NCBI GenBank assembly: GCA_964535835.1
Contig: CAZHUZ010000004.1
Coordinates: forward strand, 1 to 47,700
Length of the DNA stretch: 47,700 nucleotides
Direction: 5' to 3'
Source of the DNA: JAPUDQ01 sp964535835
GTDB taxonomy: Bacteria; Patescibacteriota; Saccharimonadia; Saccharimonadales; Saccharimonadaceae
Positions 36,743 through 45,523 of the stretch are shown in pieces; within the stretch, counting starts at the first letter, position 1; the number at the start of each line of letters is the position of its first letter. The position numbers were made by a program, and so were the translations under genes. The notes below the pieces were generated by a model. It was not told the DNA's origin. It saw only the letters and a list, made by a program, of their open reading frames with translations, and made no database searches.

Positions 36743-38578
36743 ATGGGCAAGGGCCTTGATCCTAATGGTGATAGCGAATTGCTGCCATTAGACCAGTCAA
36801 CAAAGTGGCCTTTTTTTACTACGTCACGAGGTTATCTCATGATAGCCATTATCGTTGCACTGGTTGTAGCGGGTGGTTTGATATGGTATATGCGCACACA
36901 AAGTGAGCAAAACAATCTGTCAACAAATACCGCCAATACATCTATTTCATCCAAAAAAGCTGTCGATGTACCTGCCGATGACCCGTTGCTCGCAAAATTT
37001 ATTAAGACGACAACTGGTGAGGTCTGGTACGATCAACGCAAACCAGTCGCTGCGCAGGGATGGTTTAAATCAGAGGATATAAATACGTATCTCAATTATC
37101 CTGAGGCATCTCGAGAAAAGGCAGAGGCAACTCTAAAAGAGATGATGCCGTCATACTATGAAGTTGGCAAACATGGCGACAAAACAATCTATCTTGTTGT
37201 TACTCCAGGTGAAATGGGCGGCCCAATACCAAATCTTTTTGAGAAAAAATCTGATGGTACCGTTAACTATATAGCCCGTCCACAAACATTTTCTCCAGAG
37301 CTAAACACAGAACAGAGTCAATTTATCAGTGATCAAAAAACCGACAAAGTATCGGCTGTCGATACCACAACCCATTATGATTCGTTAAGTCTACCGGAGT
37401 ACTTTGTGCTAGAGAATGGTGAAAAGGTCTTGAGGAATGAATGGGGAGGTATAGGCTACCAAAACGATCAGACGCTGAGTAATTCTGATGGCGTAACAAA
37501 GATAAGAGTTGCTGATTATGGTCGTAATCGTTTATATCGTATTGAGACGAAATTTACTGACACTCAACTGACAAATATCGGTTATTTTCTAGAAAATGTC
37601 ATTGGCATGGTTGTCCCTATGGATTACATACCAAATACGCAAAATCTTGAGAAGTATACATGGACGAATAATCAACCCGCCAAAGGTCCTGACTATGAAG
37701 GTAAAGTCGTTTTCGATGATATCAAAGCGATTGCTCGTGGCTGTGGTGGTACGACTGCCGCAGTAACACGTACGGAAACCTTGAAAGACTCTGATCTTGT
37801 TGCAGTTGGCAAGACAGATAATGGACGAACTGTCTATCAGCCAAAAGATGCTGATCACGCTCTTTTTAAAAAAGCTTATGATGAATACAAGCAGTGGCAG
37901 GATATAAATGGGCAAACGATTGTGTCATTTGAAGATTATCGCACGGCTCATGGGATCGTCATTATCAAAAATTCGAGCAATGAAGTACTCGTCTACGTTC
38001 GCAATCAATATGCACCATCCTATGGGTGCGCAAAGCCAGTCGTATATCTCTATCCAGCTACTACAACGTCGGTTGATGTGAGAGTAGGGGCACAAGTAAG
38101 AATTTCTGATCCATATTATCCTGGCGAGGGATGGAAAAATGTTATTGCAGAACCTTCTGGTACTCTGACATATCAAGGTCTGAAATATGATTCGCTTTTT
38201 TGGGAGGGACCAGGCTATGGTACATATCCAGGTATTACCTCAGGTACCGTCGTCAAACACGCTGATGCAGTGTCTACCATTCAAAAACAGTTGAAGCAGC
38301 AAGGGCTTAATCAAAAAGAAATTGCAGATTTCATGCTATTTTGGTCCGACAAGATTCCCAGCAAGCCCTATGTCCGGATATCATGGCTGACAACAACACA
38401 AATGAATTATCTTGCGCCACTATATATTTCGCCAAAGCCCGATACGGTCATTCGAGTATTCCTTGATATGGATGGGTATGATACGCCGATCAGCTTGCCG
38501 CCACAAAAGCTATCAAGTATTCCTCGTCGTGGCTTTACGGTCGTCGAATGGGGCGGCGTCACCCCAATGATGCGTTAG
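36743..38578 (+). CDS. Membrane-anchored protein with C-terminal KPVxYLYP...LFWEG domain
   Basis: A 611-residue protein. A short acidic cytoplasmic head is followed by one membrane helix (LMIAIIVALVVAGGLIWYM, about residues 32-50) and a large extracellular part. The middle domain (about 75-430) is shared with the paralogue at 38811-40052: TTGEVWYDQRKP, YDSLSLPE and FEDYRTAHGIVIIKNSSNEVLVYVRN. From about residue 430 a second domain begins, CAKPVVYLYPATTTSVDVRV...LFWEGPGYG, which I know only as a widespread uncharacterised bacterial domain with that signature. The function is unknown; surface location suggests contact with the wall or a host. It begins 2 bp after the small helical protein. Confidence 0.75.
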   Translation: MGKGLDPNGDSELLPLDQSTKWPFFTTSRGYLMIAIIVALVVAGGLIWYMRTQSEQNNLSTNTANTSISSKKAVDVPADDPLLAKFIKTTTGEVWYDQRKPVAAQGWFKSEDINTYLNYPEASREKAEATLKEMMPSYYEVGKHGDKTIYLVVTPGEMGGPIPNLFEKKSDGTVNYIARPQTFSPELNTEQSQFISDQKTDKVSAVDTTTHYDSLSLPEYFVLENGEKVLRNEWGGIGYQNDQTLSNSDGVTKIRVADYGRNRLYRIETKFTDTQLTNIGYFLENVIGMVVPMDYIPNTQNLEKYTWTNNQPAKGPDYEGKVVFDDIKAIARGCGGTTAAVTRTETLKDSDLVAVGKTDNGRTVYQPKDADHALFKKAYDEYKQWQDINGQTIVSFEDYRTAHGIVIIKNSSNEVLVYVRNQYAPSYGCAKPVVYLYPATTTSVDVRVGAQVRISDPYYPGEGWKNVIAEPSGTLTYQGLKYDSLFWEGPGYGTYPGITSGTVVKHADAVSTIQKQLKQQGLNQKEIADFMLFWSDKIPSKPYVRISWLTTTQMNYLAPLYISPKPDTVIRVFLDMDGYDTPISLPPQKLSSIPRRGFTVVEWGGVTPMMR

Positions 38579-38793
38579 TCAGTATGACTATCAGTCGGTT
38601 TTATTTGGAAGGAGTTTTTGATCTCTTGTTTTAGGCTACGAAGTGCAGTCAGAGTTTCCGATACAAATGACGGTGGCTTTTCGGTATGCCGTGGGTTGCC
38701 TGGCTGGAGTAATTCAGTGGATAATTTCATCCAGGGCACGCTTCCGCCCGGCCCATAATATCGTCGTTCGTCCCTACCAGGCTGTTCTGTCAT
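38575..38793 (-). CDS. Small basic hypothetical protein, 72 residues
   Basis: It lies between the two paralogues on the opposite strand. The product is soluble (RYYGPGGSVPWMKLSTELL...ETLTALRSLKQEIKNSF). Support for a real gene is the start codon set 10 bp behind a TATAGT box in the 17-bp space it shares with the divergent gene, and an end meeting the preceding gene with a 4-bp overlap. No family recognised. Confidence 0.5.
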   Translation of the reverse strand: MTEQPGRDERRYYGPGGSVPWMKLSTELLQPGNPRHTEKPPSFVSETLTALRSLKQEIKNSFQIKPTDSHTD

Positions 38794-38810
38794 CTGTTAT
38801 ACTACTATAA
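38794..38810. promoter_or_regulatory. 17-bp bidirectional leaderless promoter
   Basis: The two divergent ATGs are only 17 bp apart. Plus strand: CTGT-TATACT ends 6 bp before the ATG at 38811. Minus strand: TATAGT ends 10 bp before the ATG at 38793. Each -10 box lies inside the start region of the other gene. Confidence 0.5.
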
Positions 38811-40052
38811 ATGAATGCACTGGAAACTGACAAAAATCAATCAAACAACAATGATCGATTACTGGTGATCGAAACTGACACAACTCAGCAAACAAGTTCG
38901 CCCCCACCTCTCATTACTACTATGTCGTCGAGTAATCATATAAATACAAATGATAAAAAAGTCAAAATCCTTTTTATATTGTTGGGACTATTATTGGCAA
39001 TAGGAATAGCAATAGTCGTTACTCTAATGAAGCCAAATAATCAACAACTTGTATCGACGGAACAAACTACACAATTATCGGCATTGATAAATAAATTCTC
39101 ACAACCAACTACTGGGGAGATATGGCTAAGTGAACCTCGCCCGATCGATCATCAAGGGTTCTTTACGTCTGACGAGACAACTTCGTATTTTATAGTGGGA
39201 GAACACGAAGATCGCAAGATTATCATGGCGGAGAATAGCTCTATGATTCACGAACCGATTAGACTATTCGAAAAAAATGACAAAGGTGAAACGAGATTAT
39301 TGGTTACACCACAATCATCAAGACGATACACACAAGATGACATAGATGCTATTAAGAAAGGCATAGCAGAGTCAGTCCGGTTTGATTACTCCACTACATT
39401 TGATAGTCTAAGTATTCCTGATGATCTCAGTTTGCCAAATAAGGAAAAACTTATACGTTATGATCCGGCTGGGCTAGGGAGAAATTTTGTCAATGATACG
39501 GAGGAATATACGCGTAAAGAGATTGCGTCATATGGCGCAACAAAATTATTTCGCATCGAGAACTATGATCAGACGACGCATCTGACACAGTTATATTATG
39601 AATTATTTCTGCCAATTAAAACTCGTGTCAGCCTCATCTACCAACCGCATGATATACATCTCGGTAAATATTTATGGAAAAATGAAATCCGTGCTGGTCA
39701 TTCGGCGGCAGAAAATGTCTTCACTTATGATTATTTACGACCACTGATGATTAATTGCACAAGTGCCATCGGGTTTGTTATGTATGACGCGTCTCCTAAT
39801 GATTCCAATTTTATTGAAGCAGGCACTACGGCTGATCATAAAACTGTTTATCATACGAGTGATCCAAATGCTCTTCTCGTCAAGCAGGTCTATGATTACT
39901 ATCTAGAATCAGCCGAGACTTACTCTGCTGAGCCAATACCTTACAGTGAGTTCTTCAATCACCACGGTGTGGTAATGATAAAAAATGCCAGTAACGAAAG
40001 CATATTATATGCTCGCAATGATTTCTTGCCAGTCACAGGGTGCCATAATTAG
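38811..40052 (+). CDS. Membrane-anchored paralogue lacking the C-terminal domain
   Basis: A 413-residue protein with one membrane helix (ILFILLGLLLAIGIAIVVTLM, about residues 54-74). The outer domain aligns with the middle part of the protein at 36743-38578: TTGEIWLSEPRPIDHQGFF against TTGEVWYDQRKPVAAQGWF, FDSLSIPDD against YDSLSLPEY, and HHGVVMIKNASNESILYARND against AHGIVIIKNSSNEVLVYVRNQ. It stops at ...FLPVTGCHN, the point where the paralogue continues GCAKPVVYLYP. The gene ends 36 bp before alaS, so no remnant of the lost domain remains. Function unknown. Confidence 0.75.
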   Translation: MNALETDKNQSNNNDRLLVIETDTTQQTSSPPPLITTMSSSNHINTNDKKVKILFILLGLLLAIGIAIVVTLMKPNNQQLVSTEQTTQLSALINKFSQPTTGEIWLSEPRPIDHQGFFTSDETTSYFIVGEHEDRKIIMAENSSMIHEPIRLFEKNDKGETRLLVTPQSSRRYTQDDIDAIKKGIAESVRFDYSTTFDSLSIPDDLSLPNKEKLIRYDPAGLGRNFVNDTEEYTRKEIASYGATKLFRIENYDQTTHLTQLYYELFLPIKTRVSLIYQPHDIHLGKYLWKNEIRAGHSAAENVFTYDYLRPLMINCTSAIGFVMYDASPNDSNFIEAGTTADHKTVYHTSDPNALLVKQVYDYYLESAETYSAEPIPYSEFFNHHGVVMIKNASNESILYARNDFLPVTGCHN

Positions 40053-40072
40053 TAATTCATTATAGGTACCTG

Positions 40073-40081
40073 TGGTACAAT
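40073..40081 (+). promoter_or_regulatory. Extended -10 promoter (TGG-TACAAT) for alaS, leaderless
   Basis: TACAAT ends 7 bp before the alaS ATG. Confidence 0.55.
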
Positions 40082-40088
40082 AACAGAT

Positions 40089-42188
40089 ATGAATGCACAG
40101 GAAATTCGCCAGAAATACCTCGATTTTTTTGCAGCGCGTGATCATGTCGTCATGCCACGGGCAAAATTAGTACCAGACAACGATCCGACGACGTTGTTTA
40201 CTGGTAGTGGCATGCAACCATTGTTGCCATACTTACTTGGGCAAGAGCACCCGCTCGGGACGAGACTGGTAGATAGTCAGACATGCTTACGTGCTCAAGA
40301 TATCGAAGAAGTCGGTGATAATCGACACACGACATTTTTTGAGATGCTGGGTAATTGGAGCTTGGGAGAGTATTTCAAGGCCGAACAGATCCCATGGTTT
40401 TGGGAGTTTTTGACACGCGAGATAGGTCTCGATCCATCGCGAATTTATGTTTCATGCTTTATCGGGGATGAACAAAACAATATACCGCGTGACCAGATCA
40501 GTGCCGATGTATGGGCAGGATTGTTCGCGCAGGCTGAACTCGACAGTGAGATGATTGACCTCGACACCGAAGAAAACGGTGCGCGTATAGGTGGCCAGGA
40601 CAAACGGATTTCATTTTATGGCAACAAAAACTGGTGGGCTCGCAACGGTATGGTGCCAGCAACTATGACGCCAGGCGAACCCGGCGGCCCTGATACTGAG
40701 ATGTTTTATTTGTTCCCTGATGTTGAGCACGATACCGCATATGGCGAGAAATGTCATGTCAATTGTGATTGCGGGCGCTATATTGAGCTAGGTAACTCTG
40801 TCTTTATGGAGTATCTCAAGACGGAAAATGGATTTGAAAAACTACCAAAACAAAATGTCGATTATGGCGGAGGTCTTGAGCGCATCGCGGCAGCGGCTAT
40901 TGATAGCCCTGATGTCTACCGTATCAGCATCATGTGGCCGATCATCGAAAAGCTTGAGCTAGTCAGTGGCAAAAAATACCAAGACCATACCACGGCTATG
41001 CGCGTAATTACTGACCATCTGCGAGCAGCGACTTTTTTGGCGGTTGATGGCGTCATCCCAAGTAACAAAGAGCAGGGATATGTCATGCGGCGGCTGTTAC
41101 GACGGGCAATCCGTTTTGCATTTGAGCTTGGTGTTGACCAAAATTTTTTGGAAGAAATTGTTCCTGTCATTGCCGATCTCTATCATGAGGACTTTCCTGA
41201 AGTGGCTGAAAAACGCGATGAAGTGATCGCTGTTGTAGTCAAAGAGGAAAAGGTATTTCGCCAGACACTGCGCAAGGGTTTGAAAATGCTTGAAAAAGCA
41301 TTTTCACCGTTGCAAAGCACCGGCGCCTCATCGGCTACTGCTGATGAGGCGGAAGAAGGCGGGCTGCCGCGCAGCGAAGCAGTGACATCCGAGAAGGGTA
41401 AAGATAGCCAACGGCTATCTGCAAGGCAATCTGCCGAGCAAGCTGTGCTTGCTGACGCCCAGTTGCGGGGCCGCGGAACGGGGCTAGCCCCTTCTCATAA
41501 TTCTATGAGTGACGCTGCCGACACGGGCGCTGGCGCAATCCTCTTTATGCTCTACGATACCTATGGATTTCCGGTCGAACTTTCGGTTGAAGAGTGCCAA
41601 AAGCGCGGTATAGCATTACCGGACAATTGGCGTGATGAATTTGAAATGAAGATGAGCGAACAGAGACAAAAAAGTCAAACGGCGCAAAAAGGTGTATTTC
41701 GCGGTGGTCTCGGCGGTGACTCGTTGCAGCATCGTAAATATCACACAGCGACCCATCTGATGTATCAAGCCTTACGTGATGTGCTCGGTGATCATGTCGT
41801 CCAACATGGCAGCAATATAACCGAAGAGCGTTTACGATTTGATTTTAGCCATCCCGAAAAAATGACCGACGAGCAAAAACAGCGTGTCGAAGATATCGTC
41901 AATGATCAGATAGGACGCGATCTCAAGGTTAGTTATGCCGAGTATCCAACGGCCGAGGCAACAGGTCCACTAGGGGCACTTGGTCAATTTGGTGATCGTT
42001 ATGGTGATAAGGTAAAAGTGTACAAAATGATTGCTGATAATGCCGACAAACCGTATAGCTTTGAAATCTGCGGTGGCCCACACGTCGACCATACATTGCA
42101 GCTTATCGAAGACGGCAAGCGATTCAAGATTCTCAAAGAAGAATCAAGTTCGGCAGGTATACGCCGGATTAAAGCTGTTTTGGTGTAG
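40089..42188 (+). CDS. alaS: Alanyl-tRNA synthetase, short form with an internal insertion
   Basis: A 699-residue class II synthetase; bacterial AlaRS are usually about 870. The aminoacylation core (FLDFFAARDHVVMPRAKLVPDNDPTTLFTGSGMQ; GGQDKRISFYG; YGGGLERIAAA) and tRNA-recognition helices are present. The editing domain keeps its metal ligands (HTATHLMYQAL, CGGPHVDH). The sequence ends at KEESSSAGIRRIKAVLV, so the oligomerising C-Ala domain is absent. Between KGLKMLEKAF and LFMLYDTYGFP there are about 85 extra residues (SPLQSTGASSATADEAEEGG...), low in complexity and encoded by hairpin-rich DNA; they are probably a loop on the surface. ruvX and mltG follow downstream, as in Firmicute alaS clusters. 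Confidence 0.93.
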   Translation: MNAQEIRQKYLDFFAARDHVVMPRAKLVPDNDPTTLFTGSGMQPLLPYLLGQEHPLGTRLVDSQTCLRAQDIEEVGDNRHTTFFEMLGNWSLGEYFKAEQIPWFWEFLTREIGLDPSRIYVSCFIGDEQNNIPRDQISADVWAGLFAQAELDSEMIDLDTEENGARIGGQDKRISFYGNKNWWARNGMVPATMTPGEPGGPDTEMFYLFPDVEHDTAYGEKCHVNCDCGRYIELGNSVFMEYLKTENGFEKLPKQNVDYGGGLERIAAAAIDSPDVYRISIMWPIIEKLELVSGKKYQDHTTAMRVITDHLRAATFLAVDGVIPSNKEQGYVMRRLLRRAIRFAFELGVDQNFLEEIVPVIADLYHEDFPEVAEKRDEVIAVVVKEEKVFRQTLRKGLKMLEKAFSPLQSTGASSATADEAEEGGLPRSEAVTSEKGKDSQRLSARQSAEQAVLADAQLRGRGTGLAPSHNSMSDAADTGAGAILFMLYDTYGFPVELSVEECQKRGIALPDNWRDEFEMKMSEQRQKSQTAQKGVFRGGLGGDSLQHRKYHTATHLMYQALRDVLGDHVVQHGSNITEERLRFDFSHPEKMTDEQKQRVEDIVNDQIGRDLKVSYAEYPTAEATGPLGALGQFGDRYGDKVKVYKMIADNADKPYSFEICGGPHVDHTLQLIEDGKRFKILKEESSSAGIRRIKAVLV
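41325..41509. repeat. Cluster of five inverted repeats in the alaS insertion
   Basis: GCCTCATC (41325-41332) with GATGAGGC (41343-41350); AGATAGCC-AAC-GGCTATCT (41402-41420); AGCAAGC-TGT-GCTTGCT (41437-41453); GGGGCTAGCCCC (41480-41491); CTCATA-ATTC-TATGAG (41494-41509). The stretch looks more GC-rich than the rest of alaS and stays in frame. Confidence 0.75.
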
Positions 42189-42218
42189 CATCTTTTGCCG
42201 ACATAAGCGGTATTGTTG

Positions 42219-42224
42219 TATAAT
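42219..42224 (+). promoter_or_regulatory. -10 box (TATAAT) for the FtsA/PilM-like gene, leaderless
   Basis: A perfect TATAAT ends 8 bp before the ATG at 42233. Confidence 0.55.
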
Positions 42225-42232
42225 CAGTAATA

Positions 42233-43510
42233 ATGAAAATTAGCTCACTCAAAGATAAATTGCCTATAATTGCAAAAAAATCTGCTCAAAATGACGATGT
42301 TATAGTTGGGCTAGATATTGGTACCGAATTCGTCAAGGCTTTGATTGCTCGTGTAGACGGTGATGATATTGAGATTATTGGTGTCGGGCGAGCACGACAA
42401 GCTGTCGATGATATGCATAGCGGAGCAATTGCCGATATTGGTGGTGTGGTGCGTAACTGCGAAGAAGCACTTGCTGCTGCAGAGGTTCAGGCTGGTTTAC
42501 AAGGTAAACGAGCAGTTATAGGCATAGCTGGTGAGCTTGTCAAAGGTCTGACACAAACGATTCGTTATAAGCGCCCACAACCTGATCGTCCGCTTGATAT
42601 TGCGGAGATGGAGTTGATTATCGAGAAAGTCCAAGAGCGTGCCCAAATCAAAGCTCAAAAACAGATTGCTTTTGAAACCGGCAATCAAGATGTTGAAGTA
42701 AAATTGGTTAATTCTGCTATTGTCAGTATCCATATCGATGGGTATAAAGTGAGCAACCCAATCGGATTTCAAGGTAAAGACATCGCTATTCAAATCTATA
42801 CAGCATTTGCGCCTATGGTGCATATTGGAGCGTTAGAGAGGGCGGCGGCTGAGCTTGACCTAGATCTTATTGCAGTGGCAGCTGAACCGTTTGCCGTATC
42901 ACGTAGCGTACTCGGTACTGATGCTAGTAGTACATTTACTGCTATCTTAGTTGATGTCGGAGGCGGTACGACTGATATTGCCGTTGTCAATGATGGTGGC
43001 GTCGAAGGAACCAAAATGTTTGGGATCGGAGGGCGTAGTTTTACTCGCACAATAGCTGCGGATATGGATTTGAGTTACGATGACGCGGAAAAACTCAAAG
43101 TCAATATCGATGAGCCAAATCTCAAAGAATCAGTCGTCGAAAAATTGAACTCTTCTGTCGATAAAACTTTGGATGTCTGGATAGGTGGTGTTGAGCTAGC
43201 ACTGACTGAATTTGACTCAGTTGATCACTTGCCTCCGAGAATATTGCTTTGCGGCGGCGGGGCGAGCCTCAAACGCTTGATCGCAGCTCTTCACAAAAAG
43301 GATTGGTACAAGGATCTGCCATTTACAAAACAGCCTACAGTCCAATTGATACATCCTTCAGATGTTGTTGGTATTAAGGATATTACTGGTGACGCAAAGG
43401 ATCATACATTCATTACGGCGATGGGGCTGTTGCGTGTGGGGTATGATACAATTATTGGTACCGATGGCAATAGCATCAAAGAAAAACTAAATCGAATCTT
43501 GCGCATATGA
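42233..43510 (+). CDS. FtsA/PilM-family actin-like ATPase
   Basis: A 425-residue protein with the actin-ATPase motifs: phosphate 1 VIVGLDIGTEFVKALIA, phosphate 2 ILVDVGGGTTDIAVV, and adenosine motif ILLCGGGASLKRL. The segment between them (GKRAVIGIAGELVKGL...) resembles the SHS2/1C part of FtsA and PilM. These proteins sit under the membrane and couple to division or type IV pilus machinery. No FtsZ or pilin gene is in view, so which of the two it serves is open. The next gene, overlapping by 4 bp, codes for a membrane protein that may be its partner. Confidence 0.82.
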   Translation: MKISSLKDKLPIIAKKSAQNDDVIVGLDIGTEFVKALIARVDGDDIEIIGVGRARQAVDDMHSGAIADIGGVVRNCEEALAAAEVQAGLQGKRAVIGIAGELVKGLTQTIRYKRPQPDRPLDIAEMELIIEKVQERAQIKAQKQIAFETGNQDVEVKLVNSAIVSIHIDGYKVSNPIGFQGKDIAIQIYTAFAPMVHIGALERAAAELDLDLIAVAAEPFAVSRSVLGTDASSTFTAILVDVGGGTTDIAVVNDGGVEGTKMFGIGGRSFTRTIAADMDLSYDDAEKLKVNIDEPNLKESVVEKLNSSVDKTLDVWIGGVELALTEFDSVDHLPPRILLCGGGASLKRLIAALHKKDWYKDLPFTKQPTVQLIHPSDVVGIKDITGDAKDHTFITAMGLLRVGYDTIIGTDGNSIKEKLNRILRI

Positions 43511-45126
43511 GTACACATCCAACAGCTAAAAAAGACGTTATTTATATTGATATCGAGGATGATATCACGTCAATTATTGATAAAGTTAAAAATGCTTCCA
43601 CGCAGATTGTTGCACTTGTGCCGCCAAAACGTATCGGGGCATTGCAAAGCGTTGTTAACCTCAAATTACTTAATCGAGCCGCAGAAGGTGCAAAAAAACG
43701 TATTGTTTTGATCACTAATGATCATGCGCTTTCGGCTCTTGCCGCTGGCGTAGCAATCCCGATAGCAAAAAACCTCCAAAGCAAACCGGAGGTTGCTGAG
43801 TCGCCAGTGCTGAGCGTGGACAATGATGACGTTATTGATGGAGATGAAGTACCTCAAAAAGAAAATGACGACGCAACTGATGATTCAGCCATTGCTACAT
43901 CTGCACTTGCAACGAGCGCTACTCCGGTGAGTCGTGCATCGAGCAAAAAATCGCCAATAGTTATACCGAATTTTGATGCATTTCGCAATAAATTAGCGCT
44001 TGTTATCGGGGGTGGTTTGCTCCTTGTTGGATTTCTTGTCTGGGCAATGGTGTTTGCTCCTCACGCAAATGTAACCGTCGTTGCCAAAACTACCCCATAT
44101 GGAGTCAACAAACCATTACTTGCGTCGGCCAATAGTACACTTGACGCGGCTGCCGGTACGATAAAAGCAACTGTCCGGGAAGTGAAAAAAACGATTAGTG
44201 CTGATTTTACGGCAACCGGTAAAAAAGATGTCGGTGAAAAAGCGTCTGGCAGCGTCAAATTTACTAATTCAAGCTCGCAAGCAGTCACAATTGAAACGAC
44301 TGACAAACTAACCTCATCCAGCGGGCTGGTATTTTATGTATCCCAAAATGTGACCGTGCCAAGAGCCACACTAGACTGGGACTGTCCGGAACTAAAATGC
44401 TCAGGAACTGCTACTGGTACTGCGGTGGCAGCGGAAAGTGGCACTAAATACAATGCGGCTTCAGGGTCGCTTGGCGGAGCACCCTCGGGCGTTTATGCCA
44501 GTTTTGCCAGTCCGACTGGCGGCGGGACCGACAAAACAGTTACGGTCGTCAGCGAACAAGATGCCGCCAGTGCACGCGAAAAGATTAAAACTGCTGATGC
44601 AGATGCGGTTAAAGCTGATCTCAAAAAACAATTTGCTACTGACCTCGTCGTTGTTGATGAGAGCTTCACTGTAACGCCAGGTGATCCAAGTGTTACACCT
44701 GCTGTTGGCCAAGAAGCGACATCCGGTAAAGTATCTGTAGAGACAACTTATACAATGATTGGTTTGGTTCGCAACGATATCCGAACAATTATCGAAAAGG
44801 ATCTGACAAAACAAATCGGCACAATACCAAATCAAATGATTTATGATCAAGGTCTCGACAAAGTGAAATTCACTAGTTTTGCCAAACAAGACTCGTCATA
44901 TAAAGTAAATCTCGTCACGACAGGATATGTTGGTCCATCGATCAACTCTGCTGAGCTGGCCAAGAAACTGGTTGGCAAAAGAGAAATGGAAATTACGCAG
45001 ATAATCAAAAATTACGAGGGTATCAAGTCTGTTGACGTGAAGTTCTCGCCATTTTGGGTCTCGACTGCTCCGAGTGCCGACAAGATAACGATCAAATTTG
45101 ATATAGAGAATGCACGTAACAACTAA
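43507..45126 (+). CDS. Membrane protein with cytoplasmic Rossmann-like head and large outer domain
   Basis: A 539-residue protein in three parts. Residues 1-100 have alternating strands and helices (VIYIDIEDDITSIIDKVKN, IVALVPPKRIGALQS, KKRIVLITND) like a small nucleotide- or protein-binding fold. A 50-residue acidic linker and one membrane helix follow (LALVIGGGLLLVGFLVWAMVF, about 160-180). The outer part has a beta-rich repeat-like region (GEKASGSVKFTNSSSQAVTIETTDKL...) that I associate with baseplate J-like proteins of CPR genomes, from memory only. Its coupling to the FtsA/PilM-like gene suggests a shared complex. Confidence 0.65.
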   Translation: MSTHPTAKKDVIYIDIEDDITSIIDKVKNASTQIVALVPPKRIGALQSVVNLKLLNRAAEGAKKRIVLITNDHALSALAAGVAIPIAKNLQSKPEVAESPVLSVDNDDVIDGDEVPQKENDDATDDSAIATSALATSATPVSRASSKKSPIVIPNFDAFRNKLALVIGGGLLLVGFLVWAMVFAPHANVTVVAKTTPYGVNKPLLASANSTLDAAAGTIKATVREVKKTISADFTATGKKDVGEKASGSVKFTNSSSQAVTIETTDKLTSSSGLVFYVSQNVTVPRATLDWDCPELKCSGTATGTAVAAESGTKYNAASGSLGGAPSGVYASFASPTGGGTDKTVTVVSEQDAASAREKIKTADADAVKADLKKQFATDLVVVDESFTVTPGDPSVTPAVGQEATSGKVSVETTYTMIGLVRNDIRTIIEKDLTKQIGTIPNQMIYDQGLDKVKFTSFAKQDSSYKVNLVTTGYVGPSINSAELAKKLVGKREMEITQIIKNYEGIKSVDVKFSPFWVSTAPSADKITIKFDIENARNN

Positions 45127-45523
45127 TTACCTAGCTCTTGATGTCGGTAGTCGACGGATTGGGGTGGCAATTGCCGACAGTGCGACAAAAATACCGCGGC
45201 CATTACCGACAGTGATGATGGATGCTTCTCCCCTGGAAAGTATCGTAATGCTTGCCAAAAGTGAGCAATGCTCAGTAATTGTTATCGGGTTTCCTCGTAA
45301 TCAGTCAGGAGAAACGACAGCGCAGACGACATACGTCCAGCAATTTGCCGACAAGTTGAAGCGTGATTTTGACGGTGAGATTGTCTATCAAGATGAATCA
45401 CTCACGTCAGTTATAGCCGAACAACGTCTCGCTGCTCGCCAAAAGCACTATGATAAATCATCTATTGACGGTGAAGCAGCCTGTATTATCTTGACAGATT
45501 ACTTGGAGCAGAATTATGGATGA
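45110..45523 (+). CDS. ruvX: RuvX/YqgF Holliday junction resolvase-like nuclease
   Basis: A 137-residue RNase H-fold protein. LALDVGSRRIGVAIAD (first catalytic Asp), VIGFPRNQSGETTAQT, YQDESLTSVIAEQRL (Glu) and SSIDGEAACIILTDYLE (final Asp) are all present. The family acts in 16S rRNA 5' maturation or Holliday junction processing. It overlaps the previous gene by 17 bp and mltG by 8 bp. The alaS-ruvX-mltG order agrees with that of Bacillus and relatives. Confidence 0.92.
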   Translation: MHVTTNYLALDVGSRRIGVAIADSATKIPRPLPTVMMDASPLESIVMLAKSEQCSVIVIGFPRNQSGETTAQTTYVQQFADKLKRDFDGEIVYQDESLTSVIAEQRLAARQKHYDKSSIDGEAACIILTDYLEQNYG

